A DNA stretch of 64,000 nucleotides from Gorsachius magnificus (taxonomy: Eukaryota; Chordata; Aves; Pelecaniformes; Ardeidae). The translations under genes and the position numbers were made by a program. Location: contig CM067084.1 of NCBI GenBank assembly GCA_034008185.1, forward strand, positions 8,141,385 through 8,205,384, in the 5' to 3' direction. This document shows, piece after piece, positions 49,386 to 62,238 of this stretch (positions are counted from its first letter, which is position 1; each line of letters opens with the position of its first letter). Below the pieces are notes generated by a model, which was not told the origin of the DNA, did not search any database, and saw only the letters and a list, made by a program, of their open reading frames with translations.

Positions 49386-52300
49386 TATCCTTGTTCAGAG
49401 GTCTAGAAAGATCTAGTTCTGCCAGTCAAGTCTGGGCAATAACAACAGAGGGAAAAAATAGAAGCCCAGGAGGCACATGGTTTAGATGCAAAGGGAAGAT
49501 TAAGAAGGTGCAGTTTGAACACTGGTGGACCATCCAAAAAGGCGAAGTTGATAGAAGCTCTCTGGATCTCAGCAGAGCAACCAATGCAGGCTGCCAACAT
49601 TAGCTTGAAATATGGAAACCTTTCTTTAGAGGATGGATGAGGAATGCATGAGAGTTTCTGTCTCAGAGGAGTCTAAGGGGGGACTGACCAAAGGTCTGAA
49701 GGTAGCAGGAACTTCGGATGAACTGATAAAGTTCAGGATTCTGCAGAAAAGAGGGAATGAGGCCTTGCAGCAGCAACTGTCTTTAGAAGAAGCTGATGTA
49801 AGGTAATTGGTAGGTAAGGTTGCCTGGAGGGATACACATAGGAGAAGGAATTCAGGAGCGTTAGAATCTTTCAGAAGAAAGAAAACGTATAACTAAAAAT
49901 TATTTTAAAGCAGGAAAAAAGGATGGATGTCTTCAAGAGTTTTAGGTGGACATAACAGGATTTTTTTTTAATTGAAAATGAGTTATATACTGAACAAAAA
50001 TAAATTTATGTTCTTTTGGTAGTTACATGGTATTATATTATACTGTTTACCTATTTATTTATTTATTTATCAGTTTCTAGTTTATAACGCTTATCATCTG
50101 TTTACCATGTTTTTCTAATGATCTTTCTTTATCAGAGTAATTTATTTTAAATCCTTATGCAGGACAACCCTAGTCATAAACTAGGGTAGGATTCCCAAGT
50201 TATGCTTTTGTCCTGCCAATATCTGGCTGAAGGACTCTTGCTTTCTAGGCTAAGCATGCTTAACATGCATTTGAAGAGGAAAAATAAGACTCATAGACAT
50301 TTTTTTTGGATTGTTATTCCAAATGTAAATAGATACATTTTTTTCCCAGGTCTTTAGCACTTCAGTGAATGGCAAGGAGTAGCCAAAATTTCTTCTTCTT
50401 TTTAAATAAATATTAGTTTTAATAGCTCTGATGAATTGTTAAGTCAGAGTATTCGTCTTCTCCTGTGTCAAAACAGTTGGAATAAATGCAAACACACTTT
50501 TATTAGTTTCATGAGTTATTCAAACAATTGTTAAATATGAAAAAGATGTTGTTATTTGCTGGTTAAAATATGTGCAGCTAAAATAAACATCCATATTCTG
50601 TTGCTGACTCAGCAAATATGCCAGCTTTAATGTTTGCTGAGAAAAAGAAGAGTATTTAGTTAAACTGAATTGCAAAAAACTGAGTATGCCTTGTTAGCCA
50701 CACTTGATTTCTGTGAAAACTGAGAAACATCACTGAGCTATTTTATGCATCTCGGCCTCGCTCTTGCTACGTGTTTGCCTTGGTAAGTCCCAGATCTGTA
50801 CTACGTACCATAATTTTAAAAGAAAGAAACCAGCAAAATCTAACCTAAAAAGTTAGCTCATCCTTCAGTCATGCCCATTAGAGAATAAAATATAAATAAA
50901 TATCCCCAAAGCATAATTAGTTTCAGACACTGGAAATGTTTCCTGGATTTATGGTGAATCTACAAGTTACGTATTAACCACAGGAATCCTCCAGCGCTCC
51001 ATTTCCATCCTGCTTGCTGTTGCACATGGAGGGCCGCTGCTCACCCAGAAGAACTGCCTGCAAGCTTCTTTGGGTTAAACAGAAAAGTAGAGGGGGGGGG
51101 GAAAAGAGGTTTTTCTTAATTAGATGACCTGACATCGTGAAATTCTGAAAAAGCTAGCAGAGTTAATATAGCACAGTCCTGATTTTCTACAGTTTTAGGG
51201 ACCAGCAGTTCCTAAGGACTGAATATTGCTCATCGCTGTCCTGTGAGACCTAAGAATTATAAGATATATGTGACACATAAGAACAGGCACCCTCTACACA
51301 AGCTCATGTTGTACTTTTAGCTTAAATGTATATTATATTTCATATGGCGTGAGCAATAAAATAATTCATTATCAGTGCTGTAAGAAGCATTGAGTCAGTC
51401 TCAGCCTTTGCTATGTGTATATATCCTGGCCTAGACGAAGTTCACGGAGGGGCCTGGAAGAGTGTGGCTGATTTTTGCCAGGTTTTGCAGAGAAGCCTGA
51501 GGGACAAACGCGACGATACTTTCCATTTTTTGCTGAGCAGGCAGCAAAGGCCGGCACTGCTGGCAGAAGACAGGCAGGTATCAAGAGGTGGTATCTAGTG
51601 GAAGAGTTGCTAAGCAATGAAATACTTAAGACCCATACTTTTTGTAGTTAATGTTTCCATACAAAGAAAATTTCAGTTTCATACAAAGAATCCCCTTGTC
51701 AGTATTCGGCATCTGTTAAAATCTTCACTCTTTCTCTTGGTTCCTTCCTTGTTGAGATGAATGATGTGATTTCAGTTTATCCTCTGGTGAATAATATTTA
51801 CCACATGTGACAATGTCTGCTTAGAAGAGGACCGTATCCAGGGTAACTTGTTGCAGTTCCGGAGGACTGTGGTCCCTCCGAGTCAGGAAGGAGGTTGTAA
51901 TTGATGAGGAAAAATAAGAAAAAATCATATAATGTACAATAGCAGCCTGTGTTCAGCATGCTGTGTTCATACAGGGTCCGGCAAGGGCTATCTGTACCTC
52001 CTTCGCACTAATGAGTATGTTGCATTCAACAGAGGCAGAAAAAAATATTTAATTATTTTTAGTTCAGCATCTCCTTTCATTTAATGATCCTTCTTTTACA
52101 GACACCAGTTAATTAACAAAAAAATTAAATAAAAAACCCGCTACCAATACCTATGTGAAATAATTATAATGAGACACTTGAAAAGTAAAATTAATTTCTC
52201 TGGACCACGTCTTATGCCTGTGTCAGGGCTGGGAGCAGCCCAGCATCTGGGTTTCCTCTCCCCATCCCACAGCCGCAACCGGTCCCTGGCACCCTCCCTC

Positions 52301-52410
52301 CTGGCCAGGCGCTCAGCGTTGGTTTGTAAGCTCATTACTTAATACCAGCCTGACTTTCCTATTGACCTGAATACTGTGACCTGGAAATTGCTTTTATTCC
52401 CCAATCGCAG

Positions 52411-52515
52411 GGAAAACATGCGACTCCGCTGTCAATTACTGTGAGTGCAACCCCTGCTTCAACGGTGGCTCCTGCCAAAGCGGGGTGGAGGGGTATTACT
52501 GCCACTGCCCCTTCG
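52411..52515 (+). CDS. FAT4: FAT4 exon: end of EGF3 and EGF4
   Basis: A 105-bp exon (residues 2209-2244, both end codons split). It supplies the last cysteine of EGF3 (GKTCDS), then EGF4, beginning VNYCECNPCFNGGSC and ending YYCHCPFG; its sixth cysteine is in the next exon. EGF4 has an extra cysteine just before its first canonical one (Y-C-E-C-N-P-C). The acceptor is CGCAG at 52406-52410 and the donor GTGAGT at 52516. Phase is 1 on both sides, so loss of this exon would keep the frame. There is no internal Met start and the exon is too short to be seen as a long open frame. Confidence 0.95.
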
Positions 52516-54274
52516 GTGAGTACGCTCTTCCTCCTCCTCTTCCTCCTCTCTGCTTGATCTTCCCTTTACCTGTTAATATTTCTCAAATTGCTATTTATTT
52601 TTACCTGCATAAAATCAATGGGTGCGTATACAGATCCCGGTCCATGGGCAGGTGATGGTCACCTCCTTGTCCCATCCTCTGTTTTTCCCCAGCTGCAAGG
52701 GGGGGAAGCCGATATTTGTGCCAGCGGGGCAGGGGATGGAAGCACATGGCAGCGTGGGGGTCACTCTGGCTGCCGGGAGGGACACGCCGAGGGCTCAGAG
52801 CGGTGCGTGCTCTCCTGCCTAATAACAGACATTTCTGGCACGCTGAAGAGTAAGACCACCGTAAATGACGTTGGCGTTCTTGCGTCCTACGCACTTGCAA
52901 AGCGCAAGGAAGTCGCCATAATGTTAAACTAGAAAAAGGGACTTTGGGATGGTAGTGAGTGGAAAGGGCTTGGGTTTCTTTTGAGAAAGATGCATAATTT
53001 GTCAAAATATCTGTCAAGCAAGAATTAGAGAGCGCCCACGTTTTGCTACAAGTGAGGAGCACAACACTAGATACTGGCACTTTTATATTTAGTAGATTTG
53101 ATTAAGAGAACCTTGACCGAATCAAAACAGCTTTGTTAGCCCACACCAGCACTCGACCATTCAATTTATTGTATGTTAATAAAGTTCTGAATTCCAAAAC
53201 CAGAGTACTATTCTGAGAATTAGAGAAGCATATAGTGCTGCCAAAATAGTTTAATATTTATTAGAATTTAGTTATCCCAAATTTGGTTTGTGGAATGAAC
53301 CCAATAAAGTTATAAAACAACACAGGTATTTTAGGTATCGATAGATAATTACAGCTTGGTTCTGAATGCAGATTAATCCAGAATTGTCATTGTTCATGTA
53401 GAAAAGGATGACAGTAAATGCAACAGATTAATCAAAAAAACCAGATAAACCCGAGAAATCATCTGCGAAGTTTTAAGGTTGTTGAAAACCTTCACACAAA
53501 AGCATGGTTCTCCATACACTTTTGTAACTACCTCTGAATATGGTTTTCTACTAACATGTGGAATAACTTCTTTATTCTGTTTTATTTCCTTTGGTTTATG
53601 TTTCCTCAGAGTTTATTCATTTCCTACATAGTCATAGTCCATTGTAAATGTAACTAATATTCCTATATTAAGTAAGCTTTTTCTCATTGAAGCTGCAGTA
53701 AAAAAAAATCAAGGGAAATGATGTGACAGAGATCTGAAAAGAAACAGGTAGAATGCACCAAAATATTCAGATCAACCAAACATGAGAAGGCTTAATGTTT
53801 TAATCACACATACGCCTGTATCACAAGTATAAAAAATGAGCCAGCGATTGAGAAGCAGCTCAGACAACAGCTGTAAAAAGAAAAATAATCTCAAGTTGCA
53901 AATTTATTTCCATAACTGGATTAACCAATGTCTGATGATAACTAACAACCATATATTTGACATAGCTGCCAAACATGTTTTTTTTTTTCATTTTCTAAAG
54001 AAACCATAGAGCTCCATGAAACACACTTTGTTTTTCAATAGATGTAACTATGCTCTGTAACTCAATTTTTAAGTTTAAATGTATATTCTTCAACACCCAC
54101 CTGGGGGTAATAGGATTCTTCTGTCCAGTTGCGTATTTTTAATCATACGTTAGAGGCTTCTTAAAGAGCCTGTGTGTCATAGCCCTGTCTAGAGCGCATC
54201 GGTACTTTGTTTCGGGGAAAATTCTCAGTGAGGAAAATACTACCTGATACCAGATTTTACTTTTCATTTTGCAG
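52516..54274 (+). other. FAT4 intron
   Basis: 1.8 kb. GC-richer at 52640-52830, right after the exon, then AT-rich. The 114-codon open frame at 52588-52932 has no recognisable similarity. No repeats are named. Confidence 0.8.
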
Positions 54275-54582
54275 GTGTTTTTGGGAATCATTGTGAACTG
54301 AACAGTTATGGATTTGAAGAGTTGTCGTATATGGAGTTTCCCAGTATGGATCCAAACAATAATTACATCTATATAAAGTTTGCCACTATAAAAAGTAATG
54401 CCTTAATGTTGTATAACTATGATAACCAAACTGGAGAGCGGGCAGAATTTCTGGCCCTGGAAATAGCAGAAGAGAGGCTGAGATTCTCCTACAATCTTGG
54501 CAGTGGCACATACAAGCTTACCACAGCTAAGAAGGTGTCTGATGGACAATTTCACACAGTTATTGCCCGGAGGGCTGGAATG
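54275..54582 (+). CDS. FAT4: FAT4 exon: last EGF4 cysteine and first part of LamG1
   Basis: Encodes the rest of Gly 2244 and residues 2245-2346. VFGNHCELN completes EGF4. The laminin G fold follows: GFEELSYMEFP, then YIYIKFATIKSNALMLYNYD, then LALEIAEERLRFSYNLGSG and the typical LamG stretch VSDGQFHTVIARRAGM. The acceptor is TTGCAG at 54269-54274 and the donor GTAAGA at 54583. The exon ends in phase 0. LamG1 is finished by the two exons at 58394 and 59946. Confidence 0.97.
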
Positions 54583-57500
54583 GTAAGAACTGCTCAAATG
54601 AGAATTTAAGAGAAGTTCAGGCAAGTCACTTGGACTTCCACGGGAACTCAGAGGAACATAAAATTAGTAATGTTGTGTTTGCTAGCAGAACCTCCAACTT
54701 TGGAAGAAAACCTCCCTCGTTTCTGTCCTACTCCAACTGACTCAAAAGACCTATAATGGTTTGTTTAGTATGATAATGATGATAAAGAATAATTAAAAAA
54801 AATGTGCAATGCCCTATACTCTGAATGTGAAAAATGAGGACAAGGAATAATTAATGAAATAAATGGCTACACATGAGGCTAATTAGCTGGTGCAGTTTAC
54901 AGGGATGATTATCAGGGAGGGCTAACTGAGCATAGTAACTACAAAAAAGCCTCAAAATAATTTTTCTCAATGTTTGGAAAATAGAAGCGGACAAACTTAA
55001 AATTCCAGGTGTCCCTGACCGGTTTTGCTCTGTAGCATACACATAAACATTTCAAAGGTGCGACATTGAGAGGGTTTTTTGGGGGGGAAGGAGGGGAGGT
55101 ACTTTTCTTTTTGTGCCTCAGAAAGCATCTGAGGGGAGGAATTCTGCCAAAAACTGGACTGGGACAACTGATTGCCATATGCCTGGTATTCTGACCCCTC
55201 TCCTGCCTTCATTTTTTTTTTTCCCAGTAAATGTTTTCTATTCCTCTTCTCTCATTTTTTAAATAATATTTCCAAAGTAGAACATAAACCAAATGCTCTT
55301 TGAGTTCAAGCCAAGCTTTTTGACTCCGCAGTGTTTGAGTTAGAAATGAAACCAAATCTATTTGCCATCCATAATCCGTAACTATTGCCCAACAGCTCCC
55401 TTCTCAGGCAGAAATGGCCAGCATACGTGGAATCCCATATTCTTCCCGTGTTTGAAATTAAAGTCATATAAGAATAATATATGGTTGGGGCTCCACATTT
55501 TGTTTTATATATTTTAAGCCAGAAGTGATGTAGGCAATAAGAGAATAAAGTGTTCTACCCAGCGTGGCTCCTCCGGAGTCCTCGTAGATATTTCCCGTCA
55601 CGAACTGCTGCAGAAGGCAGTGCTGCTGAGATACAGCCCTTTCAAGTTTTTAAGCTGCTCTGTTGGGGTGCCCAGCTGAAGAGCTTCAGGTCCAGGGTGA
55701 GATGTCCCTAGGCACAAACGTCCTGAGAGCAGCAGAGGGATGCGTTATCTTGTGGTCTGGGGTTCTTCGTAGGACCAGGATTGCCTCCTGACCTTCCTAA
55801 ATGGTGCTTTTTTCTTCTCTCTTAGAGAATCTTGAGCCTGAAACTGCATTTCCGTCGCATAGTACGAGCCCTAATTTCTCCATTTTTTGAAGGGGGGGAT
55901 GGTTTAGTCTTCAGCTGGCTTTGCAAATCCAATTTGTGTGCGTTTGTACAAGTTACATATCCAAATAAGATGAAGGATAATTGTGATGTCCAGTAATGGC
56001 TTTGTTTTGACGTGCCTTAACATCAGATACTTATTTGCATCACAGCTTCCAAATGGTAAAGCCCAAGTATGCACCTAAATCTTGAAAGGCACCAGGTTCC
56101 CATTTTAGCAACTAAATTAGTGTGTTATTTCTATCGATAATATTTAAATGGCGAAGTATGGGAGCACACATTGAAAATTGCAACAAATAAATGAAATACA
56201 CTTAAGAAAAAAATAGAACAGGAAAATGTTTTACTTGTAGATATGCCAGAGGGCTGGACTGTAGAAGAAGAGATAACATAAAAAGGACTATTTACAGAAA
56301 ATTTCAGTTATGAATGCTTCAAGCTGAAAGCAAACGTTTAAGACAACCTATACCTTTGTGTGATTTTTTTTTTTTTTTTTTAATGTTTAAACCTTCTCAG
56401 TAATGTCAGCTGTTTACAAACACGGTATGTGAAAAGAATTGCCTTTGTCTTAGATATTTCTGCTGCAGGAAAAATGTCTCCCAGGTGTCCAAAACTGTAT
56501 AAAATAGCTCCCCTTCAGGATTCCAAATCTGTCATTTCCTACAGCACAGTGGGATTTTATCGGAAACTGGTAAAATCATTAAGTTGTCAGTCCTGAGCTA
56601 TTGCAGAGTGACAGAATAGAAAGTCTCATAACGCGGCAAGGTAACTGTAGAGTAATGCTTAAGTAACAAGCAGGAACATTTGACTAACATTAGAAAACAA
56701 ATTGTATGAACTCTGGTCCAAATAAAATATATTCTCAAATATCTATGCCTTCAGCTGGGGCTGTAGCTTGGCTTTCTTGGCGCATAGCGATGCGAGTTAG
56801 GGAGATTACACTGGTAGAGCTAAGAACAAAAAAATAATTTCATTTTCTGTTGTGGATATTTAGAAGGAAAATACGTACGCGTGTGATGGCACACAGACCG
56901 GCCAGCTTCTTATGCTTTCTATACATTGTTGCATTCATGCTGGGCGTATAATCTGCTTTGGAACTGCAGACTGACGTTTCTCGGGAGAAAGAGTCTGCTC
57001 ATTATGTATGGAAAGGAATTCAAAATAAGCTGTCATTAAAAATAGAAAACTGAACGACGTAGGCGTACTGTAGGGCATGATTTAGGTCTAGGAGCTATGA
57101 ATTCATTTGTCCAATACAATGCATCAGCTCACGGTGTGTATTTGGAAATAGCATGGACAATCCATGGGGATTTCACGGGGACGTTGTTAGTGAACTTAGT
57201 TGCAGGCAGGAAGAAAAGCCATTGCAGAGTAACGACGTACTGATAGCTATTTGTGTTTGCTCAGCTCCTGTAATCTCAATCAAAATATAAGCCAAGGCAT
57301 TTTTAAAAGTGGCGTTTGATTTAAATTTGCCGTAAAACTGTACCACACATCTAGTTGAAACACGAGAAGCTGATATGTACAAGTTGGAGATGATGTTTAT
57401 TTTTCTGAAAATTTGTTTTAAGGAATAACTAACCTTCAGGGTTGGGTTTTGGTTGTGGGATTTTTTTTTTTTTGCAGCGCATCTGTTATTAATAAATCAC

Positions 57501-58393
57501 TGTGGGGAAATTCTTTGCTAAATAAGGAATAAAATAAAAACTCCTTTTTGAATCAGCAGGAATTATTTCATGATTTTAGTGAAAGCTTTGGTTAGACTTT
57601 TAGAGATTACAAATAGAAGTGCCGTGATTCGCTTCAGTGTAAATCACTGAGATGGGGAATGAAGCAACCTCGTGGGCTGGGGCTTGATGGCTTGGAGATA
57701 ATAAAGAAGACCTCTAAGTGCTGGTGATGCCTGGTACTTCTCTGAACATCAGCTTGATCCCATCAGCTTGGCCCCACTGTCGGTATCCACATGTTTCACC
57801 ATTATCAATGTGGGGCAAACATCCTTCATGACCTATCAGCCCTAGGGTTACCTTGATGCGGTCCACTTGGTTACTCTTTGAGTATTATTGAGAGGTTGGC
57901 TATTATTTTTAACTGGCAATCTCCGTGTTTGTTCTCCCAGCTTTTGTAACGTGCTTTTTATCAAGTTTAAGCAATATGCTTAATGTCACGGTCAAGCCCC
58001 TGAAGGAATGTCCTTTGTGTTTGGAGGGAGCAGCTCTCTGTTCAGATCAAGAGTAGGATACGGTACGAGCCAAAATAACTGCAGTTTCGAGGAGTAAAGC
58101 AAACAAACATGAACAAAACCCTACCCAAATCTGAAAACATTGTGTTTAACTGAGTCTCTGTATGAAGCAGTCAATTAGCTCACTCTCGGTTAGTATCCAC
58201 GTCTTTGTATTCACTATGTTGATGCAAAATGTAGTTGATCAGTGGCTCTGAAGCACCCTGCGATCCTGAGTAATATCCAAGTGCTCCATTCTAGCCAAGT
58301 CCTTGATATAATATATTTAATCATAAATATTTAATGGGGTTGGGGACTACAACCTTGTAATATTCAGCATATTTGTGTGTGTGGCTTTTGCAG
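54583..58393 (+). other. FAT4 intron
   Basis: 3.8 kb, AT-rich. A G-rich patch (TTTTTTGGGGGGGAAGGAGG) is at about 55075-55097 and T runs are near 55212, 56366 and 57461. No genes or named repeats. Confidence 0.8.
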
Positions 58394-58479
58394 GCAGCAT
58401 CCCTGACGGTGGATTCCTGCTCTGAGGATCAGGAGCCAGGCTACTGCACTGTTAGCAATGTTGCTGTTTCTACTGACTG
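58394..58479 (+). CDS. FAT4: FAT4 exon: middle of LamG1 (smallest exon)
   Basis: An 86-bp exon encoding residues 2347-2374 and two bases of Trp 2375: AASLTVDSCSEDQEPGYCTV and then SNVAVSTDW. It holds two cysteines nine residues apart, which may pair inside LamG1. The acceptor is TTGCAG at 58388-58393 after a T/G-rich run and the donor GTAAAT at 58480. Phase is 0 at entry and 2 at exit, and the Trp codon is completed by G at 59946. Continuity with both neighbours and the known FAT4 order support it. Confidence 0.94.
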
Positions 58480-59945
58480 GTAAATAATTCTTCATTTTGG
58501 GGGGTTTTTGTTTGGGGTTTTTTTTTGGAGTAAAATGAAAAGTAAAATGAAAAAGAAATCACCCTGTAGAGCCAGAGAAATTTGGAGTAACAATGACATG
58601 CCCTTAGCCCAGCCTCAAGCAAGGGATAGATACCTCAGCTGCACTCCTTCAGAGGCATACAAAGGCAAGGCTCCAAAATGTCATCTCCTCCCATCTTTAC
58701 AGAAGCAAATTAAATCTTCTACATGTCCTGCTGCTTGCTAACTCAGGCTGCATTTCTGCATGGAGTTTATTTGTGATGAGGAGTTCATTCAGAAGTCCCC
58801 AGTTCTCGACTCCATCTCTGTCCCCAGGTTCTGGTGGCACACGAGGAATGTATGGCCGCAGGTCATCTGCACCATGATGTAAACGGGGATAAGACTTGGT
58901 GCCTAATGCTATGAGATTTCACATCATAACCTAGAAAGAGTTAACAAGTCAGAATATCAGATGCTCATCATTACTGACAACTTGTAAATCTTAGACAGTA
59001 AACCACAAATGTATTTGTTATAATCAACTGGCTCTTAAATACACAGCACTACTCTTTGGCAGTTTGAAGTTCTACAATATTTAGTGCTACAAATCTTTAG
59101 CAAAGCCTCCTCCACTTTTACATTTTGAATCACATCTATCTTGCCAAAACCAGGCTCAGACTCAAAGTGCTACTACTCTAGTAGCACCTATATTTCACTC
59201 CGGTGTTCAGTTTTGGGCTTTGATTTGGGGTCTTGGGTTGGTTTATTTATTTATTTAAACCGCATCTCTCATTTCCTATAAAAGTGTAAAAAAAAAAAAA
59301 TCACCTGATTGCTGCGTTCTTTAAAAAAAAAAAAAAAAAAAAAGTAAGAGTAACTACTTTGACATTGCTTTCAGTAATTTCCAGATGTCATCTTTTACAG
59401 TTGTTATTTCTTAAACGTTGGCCAGTACAGAGAACAAACCTTATTTCTTGTGTTTACCGTAACCGAGAAGCCTTTCTGTTGCATCTTTAGATCCTCTATG
59501 GAGATAACAATAACTTTGATCGCAATCACTTTGGCTAATTTCTGACGGTAATCACAATCATAATTCCTGTCACATGTGTTTTCCCCACTAGCAAAGGTGT
59601 TATAGCTTTGTAAAATAATGAATCCATCTTCCAGCTATTTAAATCCTATTTACAATCTAAACGATAATTGAGTAAAAACCCTTATTCATTATGATTTCAA
59701 GCACGCTGCTCAGTCAAGCAAATAGAAATTTTGACATGCAGTAACTGAATGTGAATTTAGAGTCATACCCATTATAACTGTTAGTTCAAGTGCTACTGAT
59801 CTGTCTGTCTCCCTTTCTAAATGTAAAATATGAATTTTGGAAGAGGAATTTTAGCCACAGACTGTAGCCGATGGTTCCAGTTCCTGTGTTGTTGTTGCTA
59901 TCTTAATGTCTGATGCTGATAAATTGTTTTTTCTGACTCTTATAG
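58480..59945 (+). other. FAT4 intron
   Basis: 1.5 kb. Poly(A) runs at about 59288-59300 and 59323-59343 lie close together with no recognisable retroposon body. No genes. Confidence 0.8.
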
Positions 59946-60125
59946 GACTCTTGATGTACAACCAAATCGAGTTACTGTTGGTGGCATCAGGTCTGTAGAG
60001 CCCATCCTTCAGAGGAGAGGACAGGTGGAAAGCCATGATTTTGTGGGCTGTATAATGGAGTTTGCAGTCAACGGACGTCCCCTGGAGCCCAGCCAGGCTT
60101 TGGCAGCTCAAGGAATCTTAGATCA
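59946..60125 (+). CDS. FAT4: FAT4 exon: end of LamG1
   Basis: Encodes the last base of Trp 2375, residues 2376-2434 and two bases of Gln 2435. The segment has the LamG ending: VTVGGI, then HDFVGCIMEFAVNGRPL, with the cysteine and glycine usual at the end of a LamG domain. The acceptor is TATAG at 59941-59945 and the donor GTACGT at 60126. The open frame continues into the intron to 60231. The known FAT4 sequence and the phase at 60986 favour the splice inside codon CA|G, with A at 60986 keeping Gln. Confidence 0.95.
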
Positions 60126-60985
60126 GTACGTCTGCTATATATGGTATCAAATGGACCGTGTTTACAATAAAGGAAGCCGTCATGAAAGTCAGATGCTATT
60201 CCTTTCAGAGACCTTCAGATATATCTCGTAAAAAAAATGACTGCAGAATTTATTGTAAAGTGTGAAAAATGTAAGAAGAAAGTGAATTTGGATGAAAGGT
60301 TCACAAAAGATTACAGAGGCTTCAAAAAAGCAACATCATTACATTTCTACTGCCAATTCTTATTAATGTTGCTTTGCAAGCTGAAATAGAGTAGCCTTGT
60401 TACTGGGTTTCTTTATAAATTCCCCTGGGTTTGACTGTACTCACATGGTTCACTAAACCTCTACTCCCCCTTATTTCTTTTTAATCCACAATGTCTGTTC
60501 TATCACTTTGCCTCTCAAGTATCACCGAATTTCCCTCATATCCTCCGAGCGGTCTTTCAGAAATGATGGACTACCTGATTCTGCTGTTTTTTCCATCTCG
60601 GTGTTTGAAGTCACGGTTGTAGCCATTATGTCAATCTGGCATCCAAATTTGCAAGCTCACCCCTTCCTCTTTCAACCCCCAGGTTCGTGCTGTTTGTTGT
60701 GGTAAGAAGTCTCTGGAGGTCTGCAGCATGAAAAGCACCTCAAAGGGTTTCTTCTTCCCTTGCGTAACAGATAATAGGAGTTTCACTGTCTCAGAATTCC
60801 TTTCTCTTTCATGAGTTCGTTATAACTTGATGCTGAAAATTGGGATCTGTTTTAGAAACACGAGCTGTGCATGGAGAAGACCCTCTCCATTTTTGCATTT
60901 CTAAGGGAAAGGATGCTCCCCAGCACGTTTTCTTTGCCTATTTGTGCACATGTTCTTCAGCATCTACTTTTCTGGTTTGTTTCAG
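60126..60985 (+). other. FAT4 intron
   Basis: 860 bp with no repeat or gene that I recognise. The coding frame of the preceding exon stays open for about 35 codons into it. Confidence 0.8.
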
Positions 60986-61110
60986 ATGCCCCAGACTGGA
61001 AGGCGCTTGCACGACCAGCCCCTGCCAGCACGGTGGCTCCTGTGTTGATCACTGGTCGTGGCAGCAGTGTCACTGCAAAGACGGGCTGACGGGAAAGCAC
61101 TGTGAAAAAT
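60986..61110 (+). CDS. FAT4: FAT4 exon: EGF5 between the LamG domains
   Basis: A 125-bp exon (last base of Gln 2435, residues 2436-2476, first base of Tyr 2477). It encodes CPRLEGACTTSPCQHGGSC followed by HWSWQQCHCKDGLTGKHCEK. This is one EGF domain of six cysteines, preceded by one cysteine that probably belongs to the end of LamG1. The domain lacks the DxxEC start, so it is not of the calcium-binding type. The acceptor is TTTCAG at 60980-60985 and the donor GTATGG at 61111. Confidence 0.95.
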
Positions 61111-62238
61111 GTATGGAGAAGGTTTCGCGGGTTTTCTCTTTAATGTACACCTACCTATGGTTTAACCAAATGCCATTAAGAGTTTCTTTTCAGGGGCATG
61201 GGATAATGAGTTTTATAAAATAACAAAAACAAGCAGCGTGCTTGCCTCTTAAATAATTCTGAGGGCAAAGTCCACAGTGAGCTGTTGTCCGTTCACGAGC
61301 TGAAAATAGCGACAAGTTACATATATTCCGTTTTCTGGTCTGTATATCACATTTCAGGTAACTTGCACTCATTTAAAACTACTGCTTCCCAGTAATGTAT
61401 AATCAGCAACTAAAATAAAGCTTTCCCAAAGGAGGAATTTGTCTGCTATGGGGAGGTAAGAGGGTAAGGGAAAACCCTTCCCTTCACGTAAACATTGTGT
61501 GTGCGTCCTTATGGCTTCTCTGAACTGTAGGCCTCTTTATCAAAAAGACCGTCAGAATATATGCAAGAAAATATGATAAATGTAAATAAAAGCAAGCCAT
61601 TTACACTCTGGGGGTTATTAACTCGCAGTATGGGTAGCTCTGTAAATCAATATGGGAGAGCAAAGTGATTTACTTCCAGGCAGTTGTAATATAATGACCA
61701 GGCTTTGTTTTCTTACACGTCCCATTATTGTTTAGCTGATTTATATGCTTTTATTGCACCAGTTTACAAAAGAATTTAGCCATAATTTTAACAGCTTTGG
61801 TAGTCAATGCTCTGCCATTTTTTATCCTTTTTTTTATGCCCTAACAAATAGAAAGTCATTATCTCTGCCCTGAAGAGCTTAGAGTTCAATATATCATGAA
61901 ACCCTGCTTGCAGTAATGGAAACAGTAACATCCCTGGGAAGGAATTACAGTTCTGAGAGCCAAATTTTTTTCCCTACTCCCTCACTTGTTCCCTACCGAG
62001 TTTTAATTTACTATTGACTGATAGCAGCAGTAAATTACTGGCACACTCCCACTCTCCAACACACATTCTGGTTGAAGCCAAGGAGTGGAGGGGCTGAAAT
62101 TGCCATTCACCCCTGCTCTCCCCCCTGACCTGCTCTGAACTTGCTCTCTGCTCCGAGGGAACGTGGTCGTTACCAGGGCAGATGATGCCTATAGCTGTAA
62201 CGAGCCGCCCGCTCAGTGCTTCCCTGTCCTTGTCCCAG
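61111..62238 (+). other. FAT4 intron
   Basis: 1.1 kb, AT-rich except for a C/T-rich run near 62108-62160. The frame upstream of the exon at 62239 is open from 62163, but the CCCAG acceptor and the phase place the exon start at 62239. Confidence 0.8.

Larger units (their letters stand above)
45176..52410 (+). other. FAT4 intron after the giant exon (7.2 kb)
   Basis: AT-rich, without genes. It contains a CR1 tail scrap at 49206-49252, a probable second CR1 end at 49289-49385, an A19 run at 47253-47271, A/T-rich runs near 48800-48840, a (TATT)n stretch at about 50048-50070 and a G9 run near 51093. The segment 49386-49900 (purine-rich, CR1-flanking) is not assigned. Short open frames at 45439-46190 and 48499-48921 have no recognisable product. 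Confidence 0.75.

Noticed and set aside
52601..53080. 159-codon open frame on -
   Set aside because: Lies in a GC-richer intron stretch that has few stops. The translation is arginine- and proline-rich with no domain.
60126..60231. Continuation of the LamG1 exon frame past the donor
   Set aside because: GTACGT fits a donor, the phase matches 60986, and the known FAT4 order continues at the CPRLEGAC EGF; the extension is not LamG-like.
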